64,000 bases of DNA from Synaphobranchus kaupii (taxonomy: Eukaryota; Chordata; Actinopteri; Anguilliformes; Synaphobranchidae), in contig CM056379.1 of NCBI GenBank assembly GCA_029718625.1, positions 56,785,487 through 56,849,486 on the forward strand, read 5' to 3'. The position numbers were made by a program, and so were the translations under genes. This document shows, in pieces, positions 21,408-33,153 of this stretch. The notes beneath the pieces were generated by a model. That model was given only the letters and a program-made list of their open reading frames with translations. It did no database searches and had not been told where the DNA came from. The stretch's first letter is position 1; each line of letters begins with the position of its first letter.

Positions 21408-22935
21408 CAGTAGGGTGCAAAAATCTGGACACCCCTGGTCAAAATTCCTTTTAAAATTAATATCTAAGTGAACAGAAGCTAACGTAACCTCTAAATGGTA
21501 CAAAGTTAAACATGACACATTTCTTAAAATTTTAAAGCATTATTTTTTATAGTTTCAAAATAATAAAAAAAGGAAAACGGTCCTGTGCAAAAGTATGGGA
21601 ACCCTGTCAGTTAGTACTTTGTAACTCCTTCTCGGGCAACTATAACAGCTTGCAAACGCTCCCTGTAGCCAGCTAAGAGTTTTTCAATTCTTGCTTTTGG
21701 AATTTTTCCTAATTATTCTTGGCAGAACACCTGTAGCTCAGAAATATTCTTCAGCCTCCTTGCATGCATGGCATGTTTGTGATCTCTCCACAGATTTTCA
21801 ATAATATTCAATTCTGGGGACTGTGGTGGCCATTCTAAAACCTTCATCCGTCTTTCTTTTAGGTAATTCATGGTTGATTTCGAGGTATGCTTTGGGTCAT
21901 TGTCTTGCTGGAATACCCAACATTTCTTCAACTTCAACGTCTGGACTGACCTTTGAACATTAGCCTCTAGAATTCTTTGATATTTGGTGGAATCCATTCT
22001 TTCTTCCACCTGCACAATATTTTTTGTGCCCCCCGCTGCCACACAAACCCAAAGCACAATGGATCCACCTCCATGCTTACAGTTAGCAAGGTGTTCTTCT
22101 CTACAAATGCTTCACCCTTTTTTCTCCAAACATACCTTCTTCATACCTTCATACCTTTGGTTGTGGCCAAAAAGTAAAATTTTGGCTTTGTAAGTCCAAA
22201 GCACATTGTTCCAAAATGCTTCAGGCTTCCCAAGGTTTTCTTTTGCATACTTCAGATGCTTTAATGCTTCTTTCTGGCAACTCTGCCATGTAGGTCTTTG
22301 TTGTTTAAAGTATGTTGCATTGTTGTCCTGTGAACAAATAGACCTGTGTCTGGTTCTTCTGAGCATTTCTCACCAGGCCATTTTATCTGAAATTGTTCTT
22401 TGTCTTCCAGATCTTGCCTTGACTTCAACTGTTCCATTTATCATCCATTTTCTGATAATGTTTCTGACAGTGGAAATAGGTAGTTTGAAATGTTGAGGTT
22501 TTTTTTCCCCTTCTGCTTGTTGGTGGAAGTGAACTGTCTTGATTCTGACATCCTAGGACAACTGTTTAGAGGAACCCATAGTTGTTAACACCAGCCAGAA
22601 CAACCACCGCCGTCGGATGCTTTAGAAGGCATGGAGTTACTTCAGAATAAATAGTTCAGTCCTGGAATTATATTCACCTGACCCATTGAAGCCCTAATGA
22701 GTAAATCACCTGGGCCTGCGCCTTAGTAATCATCTTTTTTTAAAGTAACAAAGAATAATCCAAAAAGGTTCCCAAACTTTTGCACAGGGCCTTTTTCCTT
22801 TTTTAGTACTTTGAAACTGTAAAAAATAAAAATAAAAAGTAATCTTGCTTTAAAATTTGAAGTGTCATGTTTAACTGTACCATTTAGAGGTCAGGTTAGC
22901 TTCTGTTCACTTAGAGATATTAATAAAAAGGCATT
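21408..22935 (-). mobile_element. Tc1-like transposon (third family), right end replaced by a SINE
   Basis: TA at 21406-21407 precedes the end CAGTAGGGTGCAAAAATCTG. The left repeat, about 21408-21525, returns inverted at about 22855-22930 (GAAGTGTCATGTTTAACTGTACC, then TTAGCTTCTGTTCACTTAGAGATATTAA). The last 30 or so bases of the right end are missing where the SINE begins. A degenerate transposase gene lies on the minus strand. Confidence 0.9.
21611..22579 (-). pseudogene. Tc1-like transposase, degenerate
   Basis: The gene starts at 22579 (MGSSKQLS) and hits a TAG after eight codons. The N-terminal helix-turn-helix region is broken. The catalytic region reads NNVLWTYKAKILLFGHNQRY, where the usual DET is YKA, so the first catalytic aspartate is lost. 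The next frame from 22057 is open: MLWVCVAAGGTKNIV, then VFQQDNDPKHTSK with the second aspartate, then WPPQSPELNIIENLW with the third acidic residue. A TAA at 21711-21713 follows CQE; the in-frame continuation to a final TKY ends at 21611. The normal length is about 340 residues. Inactive. Confidence 0.9.
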
Positions 22936-23270
22936 TTAGCGCCACAGTGGTGCAGCGGACAAAGCTGCAGGCCTTCTGTCTGCGCGGTTGTGCCCCGAGG
23001 ATCGGGGGTTCGAGCCCCGGGGGAGTAGCAATTGACGGCTGCTCTCGGGGTGGGGGGGAGGGACTCGGAAGAGAATCGTCTCACATAAGACAGCCCTGGG
23101 GGAGCTGGACTCGCGGTTAGGAGCTCGAGGAGTCGCGCCCTCCATACTGCTACTGGACGAAGGGGTTGTAGCAGCGATTCTCTAGCGGTTGCTACACGGG
23201 GGGAATTGAATTACACAGGGTCCAATTGGCTACCAAATTGGGAGAAAAAGGGAAAAATCGGGGGGAAAAA
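22936..23270 (+). repeat. tRNA-derived SINE, copy 1
   Basis: The head has RNA polymerase III promoter boxes: box A TGGTGCAGCGG at 22948-22958 and box B GGTTCGAGCCC at 23008-23018. The body ends in an A-rich tail (GGGAGAAAAAGGGAAAAATC). A second copy on the other strand is at 34951-35333. Compared with that copy, this one lacks about 35 bases just after the tRNA-like head. It is inserted into the end of a Tc1 element. Confidence 0.9.
22948..23018 (+). promoter_or_regulatory. Internal Pol III promoter (A and B boxes) of the SINE
   Basis: A-box-like and B-box-like sequences are spaced 49 bases apart, as in tRNA genes. This is the promoter that SINE copies carry with them. Confidence 0.75.
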
Positions 23271-23389
23271 GTTGCCTTACCTTCACTTTAAAAAAAAATG
23301 TTTGTATGTATGGATTTATTCTTAAAATTGAGAAATATTTAGGCTAGATTTCTTTAAATAAAATAAGTATTTTATTTTAATTACATTAA

Positions 23390-23437
23390 TCGCAGTTAAT
23401 AATCGCAATTATTATTTTTCTCATAAACGTGCAGCCC
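23390..23437 (-). repeat. hAT-type terminal sequence
   Basis: Read on the minus strand it begins TAGGGCTGCACGTTTATGAG and continues with ATTGCGATTATTAACTGCG, a common fish hAT end. The other end was not established. Confidence 0.5.
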
Positions 23438-23439
23438 TA

Positions 23440-24700
23440 CTACATTATACTTTACAATCGAGTGTTTACAATCGCTGTTATTGGTGTCACACCAAATGTG
23501 CTTACAATGCCCCCTTGTCACTGCACGTGACCAAGTCTGTCGCAATTAGATGGTGTGAACCCGGCGTAAGGGACATAACAGTGCAGTCACCTCACAAATG
23601 CCTCACAAATATCCTGTAAATATCAGGGTGGCTGTCAGAACTTATTTCATAATTTAAACACAAATTGAGTGTGGAAAAAAATTTGCTTTTTGGAAAAATC
23701 TGCTTTCACATGTGTAAACAAACAGTGGCATAATTCAATCTGCATGGTTTCAAGCTGTTTCACCTGCTGAACACGCCCCCACCCTTCTCGTAGCCATGTA
23801 AAATTAAATGTCATTGCCATGATAAATTTAATCTCATTTCCATGATAAATTTCTTCCTCTGTAGTAGGTATTTGTCAAATAATACAACCAGCAATAAGCT
23901 GTAGAATCATAGCTGAATACTCTGAACCAACCTATGAATGAGAAGATTATCTCACCTGAACATCTAATCTGAAGTAATGTACAGAAAGCTTTCCTTACAG
24001 AGGAACAACAGGAGTTTAGATGTCACATGTGATCTTGCAGTCATATGTATAACAGAGATAACCCAGTAAGAGGTACCTGCATCTAAACAACCATCCGTCA
24101 CTTTTTTTTCTCCACTGTAACACCTAAATGTCAATCTTACTAAAATAGTTGTGTAGTCTCAACTTTAAAATAGGAATTAGCCGAAAGAGTTAAAATGCGT
24201 TTAACTTAAAATATAAAGACCATTTAATATTTGAAAAGATTAAGTTGCACAGCTCAAATGTTTCAAGACAGTCAGTTTCCTCAAACCATTTGAGGAAAGT
24301 TAGCTTGTGTTTTACCATGTCCCTGTCATCCACACGCGCATTACCAGCTGAACAGCAAGAAACCATTGCTCCCAACAATCTTGGTAAATATGCGCTTCAC
24401 TGGCTGACGGCTTTGGCATTTAATTATATAATGTTTATTGGAATATATTCAAATGGTTTAAATTTTTAAGGAAATAATATTTGAAGGGCATTCTGTGGAT
24501 AGTTGACAGCCACTGCAAATATAGCCTATTGTGTTAAAAATATTTCTAACTGAACTGAAAAACAGTTCTTTTACAAAAAGACTTATGGGAATATTTTGTG
24601 CGTAAGATAATGGCTTAACTCCAAGGTTGTGCTCGCTTCCTTTCAGGGTAAGAGTCTTAATGGTGCTATGTATTGTGCATTTTCAGGACTGTAGGCATTA
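23440..24700. other. Single-copy-looking DNA, no supported feature
   Basis: No coding frame, RNA gene or paired repeat recognised. Confidence 0.4.
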
Positions 24701-24927
24701 ACATCCCCACTTAGGTGACCGTCAGAAGTGGAAAAAACGGGAAAAGACAGGTAATTGTAATTCCGCCAACATTATCTCCTCTGCTTTCACTGAATTTCTG
24801 CTCCCTGTTCCCTGGTTTTCCACCCTGTGCTTCTGCACTGTCCCTCCCTGCTCTTTGTCTAACTGATTCAGTCATACTGGTGGGCTTTAGCTTCACTGGG
24901 GACCAGGGGCTCAGCTTCCCTCGGTCA

Positions 24928-25020
24928 GAGGCATTAGTCATTTTTTCCATCTGCATTCACTTCCGCTCCTCTCTTTGGCTGTTATTACTTGGTTGCTTTG
25001 TGAGTAAAAAAAGTATTACA
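24928..25020. repeat. Segment related to 12985-13095
   Basis: GAGGCATTAGTCATTTTTTC and the CACTTCC and TTGTTACTTGGTTGC-type continuation resemble the segment next to the Harbinger-type MITE. The relation is diverged and short. Confidence 0.5.
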
Positions 25021-25879
25021 TTGTATCTACATTGTATAATTTCGGTCACCCTTTCCTGAGCGAAGTATGGTGACATAAGATCAAAAAGCCTGTGATTTGT
25101 TGCATAACAGTGTGCAGCGAGCCACAAACATGCAAGCTTGTCACACCGCAAAGCCACTTTAGACTGAATCAGCTCTCAAAATAGTGCACAACCCTTGTTT
25201 TCACCAAGCAGTGTTTAAATACAGTAACATTTGTATGTAGTTTGAGTCCTTTAACCATAGGGCCTGATATTAAAGCCTCAATGTGCCAGCAATCATATCT
25301 ATTCGAAAGTGCACACCACTGGTCATTCAGAAACTTCAGGCCCTAGTCTCATGCTCTTTGAAAATGAAGGTGTTAATTGTGTGATTCAAACATTCCGGCT
25401 GATTTTTTTCCTTTATTTTTTCTTTTTTTTGTGGAATTTATTTTGGTTTCCCTGTTGAGACAAATGGGACTGGGGAAAAGCCGCACTCCAGCACACACCC
25501 TCCATTTGAAAGGCAGGGCCTCATTTGGGAGACCATAGGTACCCCATAATACCCTATGGATACCAGACGATTGCAGTGTTATTTTTCTTGTTAAGACTGA
25601 CTAATGGAAAAGATAATGATGGTGCAAATTCAATGTGCATATCTCTTATGTGCAGCTTTGTGTATTAAGAGGGAGAAACAGAAGGTCTCCGGTTGCCCGT
25701 AGGACTGGCTCCCAGTATCCCTCCACTCTCATCCTGCCAGCAGTTTTCCTTTCTGACCTGCAGCCCCCTGTCTCCTTATTGCCGAAGCCAGGTAGACAGC
25801 AGGGCACTTCATCCCTCTCACTCCACAGCCCAGCAGCTGGGCATCAGCCTATCAGTCCTGCTCTTGTTCTGTGTGTAAC
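25021..25879. other. Single-copy-looking DNA, no supported feature
   Basis: A 189-codon open frame starts at 25635 but has no recognisable domain; see the rejected list. Confidence 0.4.
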
Positions 25880-26200
25880 TGCCCAGCTGGCAGCCACTGA
25901 GCCCCAGTATGCCGGCCCAGTTAATAAACGGGTCAATAACGACCAGCATGAGATAATTACTGCGCACTGCCTCACAGGGCTACTACCTTTGAAAGCCCGA
26001 CCCCACGGGCACAATTTCCCAAATTTTTTCCTTCCCTTCACTGCTCGGATTCCGAGGGGGGTTCTGGGTTTACTTGGAGAGAACATTCTTGTGCAAATAT
26101 TTGTTTCTGATCAAAAAGAAAAGAGCTCTGAAAGCCCTGGCAAGTGTTGCTTGGCTTTGTTACAAAAGTTTCACTTGACTGGCAGCTGGCCTCTCATCTG
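25880..26200. other. Candidate conserved non-coding element
   Basis: Non-repetitive sequence of balanced composition with several homeodomain-type cores (TTAATAAAC, AATAACGACC, GATAATTACTG) and no indels typical of decayed transposons. The only basis is its look; alignment to other fish would decide. Confidence 0.25.
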
Positions 26201-26406
26201 TTGAAAGGGCTTTCTTTTTAGGTTACTTTAGTCCTCACTTAACAATGGCACTATGTATCAAGCATAAGGCTCAGCTGGATGAGGAGGAGGAGGACCACTG
26301 CATCGTTGGAGTGACATACTTGATTAGGGTTTGGGAAAATACTCTCTCCTGTCATGTACAGCAATATCTACACACAACATTTTTTAAAGCATATTTATAT
26401 TTGAGT

Positions 26407-26625
26407 GAGCAGTTCGTAAGTATTTGGACAGTGACAAAATTTTTGTTGTTTTTGACAGTGACTTTGTGGTACACCAGCACATTGGATTTTAAATGAAACA
26501 ATGAAATTAATTAAAGGGCTGACTGTTAGTTTTAATTTGAGAGTATTTATATCCATATCGAGTGAACCATGTAGGAATTTCAGCCCTGTTTACACAGCCC
26601 CCCCATTTTATGGGTACAAAAGTAA
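26407..26625 (+). repeat. Tc1-like terminal arm, left member of a pair
   Basis: CAGTTCGTAAGTATTTGGAC starts the arm, which runs through ATTGGATTTTAAATGAAACAA and CCATTTTATGGGTACAAAAG. It matches the reverse complement of 37360-37583 along its whole length with many substitutions. It belongs to a Tc1-type family also present at 46955-47110 and around 35334-36050. Confidence 0.8.
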
Positions 26626-27308
26626 TGAGCGTCGCGAACAAGTGCGCAGAGAAAGTTCTGTCAAATAACTCTTGCTGTGCGGCCTCAGCAAACGCATGTT
26701 CTCATACTCAACCAATCACTTGCACGCATCACTAATGGAGCGCCCCTTTTAAAAGCGTGACTCAGATCTCTCCCATACTGCTTTGGCTGCGCTGCTCTTA
26801 TTTCGCTGCTTCTTGTTCTAAAAAAATATTTTGCTGCTCACAGTGATCGGGTGTAGCTGTCCCAAAGAAGGACGCCTTCTTTTGTGGCATTGCTTGTCAA
26901 GGCAGAAGCCTGGGGTTTTGTAGATACTGAAAGCTAACGTTAAGTGACAATTCCATGTTATTTTGCTAGCAGCCGGTATAGTCGATTTAAAAGACCGGAA
27001 CGTTAAACGCATGCATTCAGCTGCAATAAGTAGCATAGCTAATAGGCTATACGGTCTGCCAGACAATGAAAAGGACAATGTAGCTATTTAAGTAGCATTG
27101 TTATTTAAAATGCACAGACCAGCTGCGTAGGCTTAACCCAAATTTTTAAACCTTGCTTAGTGTTTAAAGATGCATTGCTTAGTGTTTGAGCTAATAAGAA
27201 CCACAGCGCCGGCTATAGGCTATAAATGCAATAAGATAGCGTCTGTCACCGTTCTCTCTTTGCAGTGGCAACTCGAAAAACATTATAGCCTTATCAATAG
27301 AATAGTAT
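26626..27308. other. Unassigned DNA
   Basis: No coding frame or repeat partner recognised. The stretch GCGCCCCTTTTAAAAGCGTG near 26740 is TATA-like but has no gene after it. Confidence 0.35.
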
Positions 27309-27575
27309 ATCAGATCAAAAACGTCTACGACGTAAAAAAAAAGCCAAGTTACTCACGCATAGCCTACATAGCGCTGTCCATAAGTTCTTAATTCCAACTT
27401 CAAAAACTAGGCCTGCCTTTAAAAGTCTTGATATCAAAATGTGGCCAAGTTACAACTACCAATATTGCCTATCGTAGCTCACACTAAATAAACTAGCTCT
27501 ATTCCAAAGCAATGCTATCCAAACTTTCCTAAATTATTTAATGCAACTTGGGCCTGTGTTTCTTCATCTTTGCAT
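27309..27575 (+). repeat. Partial third copy (A) of the large inverted repeat
   Basis: From ATCAGATCAAAAACGTCTAC to TTTCTTCATCTTT this matches arm C (34615 onward) directly and arm B (28165-28425) inverted. It keeps the 65 bases around AAATTATTTAATGCAACTTG that B has and C lacks. Confidence 0.85.
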
Positions 27576-28100
27576 GTGAAGAGATTGTGCCTCATGGAAC
27601 AACATATGATTTCAATGAACGTGTTTAAGAGTTGATGAATAATTACACTCCAGAAAGGATATGGTTGTACTTTATTGGCAAGTTTACTTTAGAAAATGTA
27701 CAGGTTTTAAAATGTTAACTGCTGCTACAGCATTCTTTACAATACACTAACAGACATTTATATGAAGAAACATCATGTACAATAGAGAAAGTGGTGATGA
27801 ATAAATAAATGCAGATAAAAATGATGATGATATTTGCAAACAGAATTTTGTGAACACAAGGATATCTATGCTCTGTAGGACCACACAGGTTTTGATAGAA
27901 ATCCAAATAAATAAATCAATAAATACATAAGAATAATAATTATAATAATAATAATACATTTCATTCATTCTGTGCTTTTCATAGACCCAAAGCAGTGGAT
28001 GCAGACAATTGTTCAAACATGCCCTATAGTGTAGTAATCTTTCTGTTTAATTTCTAAGTGTAACACATCTGAATCAGAGTATTTCCACTATAAATTATTT
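27576..28100. other. Loop between copies A and B; AAT/ATA-rich simple sequence
   Basis: AT-rich DNA with simple runs (TAATAATAATAATA near 27940) and no gene. Confidence 0.5.
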
Positions 28101-29131
28101 TCATTTTGCAGTTTGATGTGGCACATACAGTTTCATTGACCACATTCTCTTGAGATGGTAAGATGAAGAAACACAGGGCCAAGTTGCATTAAATAATTTA
28201 GGAAAGTTTGGATAGCATTGCTTTGGAATAGAGCTAGTTTATTTAGTGTGAGCTACGATAGGCAATATTGGTAGTTGTAATTTGGCCACATTTTGATATC
28301 AAGACTTTTAAAGGCAGCCCTAGTTTTTGAAGTTGGAATTAAGAACTTATGGACAGCGCTATGTAGGCTATGCGTGAGTAACTTGGCTTTTTTTTACGTC
28401 GTAGACGTTTTTGATCTGATATCACTTATTTTTTATAGCTAACTAATGATGAATAAGGCATGAAGATAAACACGGAGAGAGACGTGCATTCCAAAGAAAT
28501 GTATGCAGACATTCGCTTAACCATAACGCCCTCTATTGACAAGAATGAGAACAGTTATCCTATTACAGACAGCACACACAATTACATTAAAAGAGTTTGT
28601 AGATGAGCAGTATTTAATGTGTAATGAAATACAATGAACAGCACCACCTGAGCTATGGATCATGAAGAAGCATGTAAATTAATGAACCAAGTCTACATGG
28701 AGACATACATGCACAATGGGCTACGCAAACACATTCTAGATGAAAGACATACAGCCTAAATAGCTATTAGCTACAGCCTAAATAGTTTGCATCAGTAAAA
28801 TATGGAAATACAGTTTTAAAATAGGGCTATTAGTATTCTATAGAAAATGAAATACATTTAACGTTAGGCTATTCAACACTGGATTGCCGGATGCGTAACT
28901 CCAACCTTCCATGTGTGGGCTACGAGCTAGCGAGCGAGCTAGTGAGTTTCTGCACAGTAGTTTTTTTTCCGGTAGTGTAGAACGTTACCTGCGGGAAATG
29001 TTTTGGTACCGGACAGCTAGGTTTAGTTTCGTTTTCTGTAGTGCAATGAATGTAGGCTATAATGCATGTTGATTCGCTTCGTAGTAGCCTAACTTGTTTC
29101 TGCTTCCTGACGAGAAGCAGGAATTAACGTT
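28101..29131 (-). repeat. Large inverted repeat, arm B
   Basis: About 1.03 kb that is the reverse complement of 33923-34872 over its full length, with scattered substitutions and a 65-base block missing from the other arm. The outer end is TCATTTTGCAGTTTGATGTG and the inner end GCTTCCTGACGAGAAGCAG. No coding frame is conserved between the arms. Confidence 0.9.
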
Positions 29132-29612
29132 GGCGAACAAGCTTAATTAACGCATATTTCCCAGGAATCTTAGCCAGAAAGAAAACAGTAGATACTACTA
29201 AGAAAGTACATACCAGAGATTATTCTTATTATTATTATTATTATAATTAAAAGTGTTTGCAGTAAGCTACATTATCAGCAGAGTATCGTAGACTAGAGCC
29301 ACATTCGGAGGCTATCTATTTATTTATAAGTGACTAACCATGAATCAGATATGTTTGGGGAATTGGTGGTTTATAAATCCGATCGCTTAAAGGCTTGCAG
29401 CTTAAAAGAGGCTATCCTCTATTCTTAATGTAGGCTGTTATCGTTAATTCTTAATTTTCCTAGTAGTTAATTTTATGGTGATCTTGTGTTATGTGTGAAA
29501 AGGATAAAGTGAACAGAGCTGAAGTGAAGAAATTAATGAATAAAGAAATGTTGGCCGAGGCAAGGGGTTTTCACAGTCAGTCAGTCAGTCATGACCGCAA
29601 GAGCAGAGCGGA

Positions 29613-29662
29613 ACACCCTCCCCAAACCAGACAAAAGCGAGCGTCGGGTTTGGGGAGGGTGT
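29613..29662. repeat. 16-bp perfect hairpin with 18-nt loop
   Basis: ACACCCTCCCCAAACC at 29613-29628 is reverse-complemented at 29647-29662. It is preceded by four copies of CAGT (about 29573-29590). Confidence 0.9.
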
Positions 29663-29816
29663 GATATAATACAAGTGAAACATTGAACAGTTAATATTGT
29701 AAACCTGTTTTGCCTTTGCAAAAAAAATACGTTAATGTGTCAATGTGAAAATAATAACAGTCTAAGAAATGAAAAGTACTTAACAGTTGCACATTGTTTT
29801 TGTGGAAAATACACAC

Positions 29817-29882
29817 GTGCCCTGCTGGGCTCAAACCCACTATCCACTGCATGATAAGCTGCAGATTTAACCACTAAGCCAC
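29817..29882 (-). pseudogene. tRNA-like sequence (tRNA pseudogene or SINE head)
   Basis: On the minus strand GTGGCTTAGTGG fits an A box and GGGTTTGAGCCC a B box. The first seven bases can pair with the last seven (AGGGCAC) except at one position, and a TATC/GATA stem sits where the anticodon stem would be. The length, 66 nt, and the 8-nt anticodon loop are not those of a working tRNA. Confidence 0.4.
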
Positions 29883-31409
29883 AGTGGCTTCTTGGAAAGC
29901 ATGAAGCCATTAGCTATATTAACATTAAAAAACATTAGTATGAAACGTTTTTATTGGACGATAAGTTTGATGAGCAGGTATAGGGACCATACGCTCAAAT
30001 AATAATTCTCCCCATTGGATAACATCGCGACAGAGGCAGGCAGTTTGGCAGGAAAATGGGAAGAAGAAGAAGAAGCGGAAGAGGAAGGAGAAAAACGGCA
30101 AAATAACCCAAGTTTGGGCTTTATTGTGTGGATGTGTGAAGTTGTATCTGAATGCTGTGTGGTTATATTAGGTCAGAACATACAGAAGTTAATGTTTTTA
30201 AGGGTTGAGAGTCTATGTTCATTGTGGTTACTTCTATAGGAAACCCTGAAAAGTGCCAAACTCTCGGTGCTGTATAGGTATGGGGCATGCCCCGCCAAGC
30301 CGTAACTTGAAATGGCATTATAAATGTAATTTGGTTTGATCAATACAAGTGCTTAAATATATCAGACGTCAAAGAAAGTAAGAGACACCAGAAAATAATG
30401 AAAAAGGACGCGAGAAGAGAGGATAAATTATCAGTTTAACACCCTATTTACTTTGGCCTATTTTATACAATTTTCGCCTAGTTTTTACTAGTGTCAATTA
30501 AGTGCCAATATCTCAAAAACTATTCACTGCACATCCATGGTTGAAAGTTTCAATGAAAGAAGAGACTTGTACCATTCAGAAATTTGCATCAGAATAAATT
30601 TATGTAAAAATGGTCACATACAGTTTATACATAATACACATAAAAAAAACAAAAAAAAGTACAAAACGCCTTGTGTTTTTAGAGTTTAGCACTGAATATT
30701 TCAACTTCAAAGTACTGGAGCAAGCCAGACTTCCTTACACTAGTGCACTGATATGTTGTCCACTTGGGTATACAATTTGGTAAAGATATCTACAGGCTTT
30801 CCTTATGCATTGGTATTTTTACCAAAACGGGGCCCGGGTGTCCCAAAACGTTTCCAAACGTCGCCAAATATAAAACATGTGCATATCTTTCTGTCTAGGC
30901 ATGTCAATCATCAGAAAACTTTATTTTTCTTTTAAAACATTTTTTGTAATACAGAATGTGAAGAAAATTAACCTACACATGTTTTGTGTTTATGTGTATG
31001 AGGGTATTCTCTTACAAAGCGTGCCCAAAAGTGTCCAAATACCTCTCCGAAAAGGATTACTTACCCTAAAGTTATCCAACCAATCTGCTTTACATTTAAA
31101 ATGGCACTGTACTTCAAAGTTAGATTTACCAGAGCCCCATAAGCCAGCAGAATAACAGGTTTATCTATAACAAGCCTTCAACTTGACTTTTTACAGCAAA
31201 AGTAATGAATTATACATCACTATTTGGCAAACCTGTCTGTTACCACCTCCTACGACAGAGGTGTCAGGTGGGGGAGGGGTGTCTTCACTGTCCTCCCTGA
31301 AAAAGACAGATTCAAGTACATTACTAAGTAGAATCACTAAAAAATGAGAACACAAATTATCTCAAAAAGACATATGGCAAGTATTACAATTAAGTGGAAA
31401 AAATTTTTT

Positions 31410-31426
31410 ATTTTATAAAAAAAAAA

Positions 31427-31463
<37 letters not shown>

Positions 31464-31493
31464 TATATATATATTATATATATATATATACAC
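31410..31493. repeat. Compound AT/AC microsatellite
   Basis: A run of A, then alternating TA, ACACAC and again TA. Confidence 0.95.
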
Positions 31494-31870
31494 ATTAAAA
31501 AATCTTACATCCACAGTACCTCTGATATTAGCTCCAACATAATTAGCAATCGTAGCTAACTAGGATTTATGAATTAGTTTGTCAGCTTGCACGAACTAAA
31601 TTACATTATTATAATACTGTAATGTCTTGACTGAACCGTGAAATAAAGTACTGAGAATGGATGTCGTTTCATGCGTAAATTCAACAACTAGCCCTTGTGT
31701 TGGTTGCTGCACAAAGAAACTGCGAATGAACGCTAGAAAACAAACAAACAACAGGCGCTCCTTACCAGCCTGTGACACCATAGTAGAAGCTAACTAGCGA
31801 ACTCCTGCGAGAATCCATTTATCACCAAACTAAAAATACTCTAGATAATAGCGCTCCATACTGTTGATGA

Positions 31871-31912
31871 TTATGATGATGATAATAACAATAATAATAA
31901 TAATAATAATTT
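31871..31912. repeat. ATG/AAT trinucleotide microsatellite
   Basis: GATGATGAT followed by repeated AAT units. Confidence 0.9.
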
Positions 31913-33153
31913 GTATTATATATTTTTAAAAACACTTACATGTCCAGGCACGGGTCCATGCCAGAGTCATTGCTCTGCCAGAACACAGACTTCTTCGCCT
32001 CTGGGACACTTCTTCACCTCCAAAACCTGAGCAACTGTGAAATAAGCGCTCTTCTTTCCACCGTTGATTGCCACGTTCGCGTATAAATGTATAAAATAAT
32101 CGTAAACTTTGAAGCAGCAAAGACATCACCAGCGCAATTGCATCATACAGCTGCCCGTGTCTGCGTACAGCGAAAGACTGGTCTGTGACGTTTTTTCAGC
32201 TCACAAAAAAGCTACACATTGCTAAATACATCTGGATAGACTACAAACGTAATTGTAACAGCAATCCAGCCCATCCCTTCCAGGATAAACTCAGTCAAAA
32301 TGGCCACAGGCGTCATCTGATGCTGTCGACAGTCAGGAGCGCACAGCCGATTGCCCTATGGGCTGTCTTTACGCGTGGATACAGCGCCGTTCACAGTCGC
32401 TTGAATATGACATATTTTACTTCGTTTGAAAGGGCAGGAACCCCCGTAGAAGATAATCTACGTGTTTTACGTTAGATCATTCCTGTAGCAGTCTAGTAAT
32501 GCTTTTACGCAACGGTAGTAACGTAGTACAAACGCAAAAGCGAAGGGTACGCACTGTGGAAATTGAGACTTTCCTGGATAATGGATAAATGGGTTACGAA
32601 AAAACGTTGAGGATTCTTCAGAAAAGGGTTATAACTGCATAACCAGGTATCGTATTTGGTTGCTTAAACATGTTTATCAAGAGAATTTGTAGAAAATAAA
32701 ATGTATTTATACAAAACCGGAAGTATATCGGTTGTATGCATACTGAAGTGAGCACGGGAAAAAAACACCTAATGTTTATTTATACAACTTTTCAATAATA
32801 TACAATTGTTCCTGAATCGGATCTTGATTTTTTAGCGTGTTGAAATGGTACCAAGAGCTTTTGTGATACGCATTTTATTGCCTGTGACTGCGACGAGGTG
32901 AAGGCTGTAAACAAATAAAAAAAGTGGGTTGGGCTATTAGCACCCTGCTGCTTTATGGCTCTGTAGTGTAACCTGAGAGCTGATAAGCATATAAACGAAT
33001 GTGTTTGCAGGCTGTGACTGTTTTTAACAATTTTGCGTCGAAAGTTCCGTGTTTTATTAACGTTATAATTTAGAATTTAAGAGAAATATGAACACTATAA
33101 AAAATTGGGGCGTATGCGTCCCACCACTAGGGGGCCAAAGCCTATAGAGTTAA

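Larger units (their letters stand above)
29132..30435. other. Left part of the large inverted-repeat loop
   Basis: Contains a short ATT run (29223-29245), a hairpin (29613-29662) and a tRNA-like segment (29817-29882). No protein-coding frame recognised. Confidence 0.5.
30440..33149. mobile_element. TTAA-flanked element, 2.7 kb, related to 19426-20290
   Basis: TTAA at 30436-30439 and 33150-33153. The left end CACCCTATTTACTTTGGCC and the right end GGCCAAAGCCTATAGAG are partly inverted, and CCACTAGGGGG sits just inside the right end, as CCCCTAGTGG does in the smaller relative. The interior holds microsatellites and AT-rich DNA, and the open frames present (up to 96 codons) show no family resemblance. 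It lies in the loop of the large inverted repeat. Confidence 0.65.

Noticed and set aside
14318..23437. A 9-kb hAT element spanning from near 14318 to 23437
   Set aside because: Both ends look hAT-like, but the left tip is poorly matched and the flanks show no 8-bp duplication, so only the right terminus is listed.
25635..26204. A 189-codon open frame on the plus strand
   Set aside because: No recognisable domain, low-complexity proline, serine and leucine composition, and no splice or start context that favours it. Long frames arise by chance in this GC-richer stretch.
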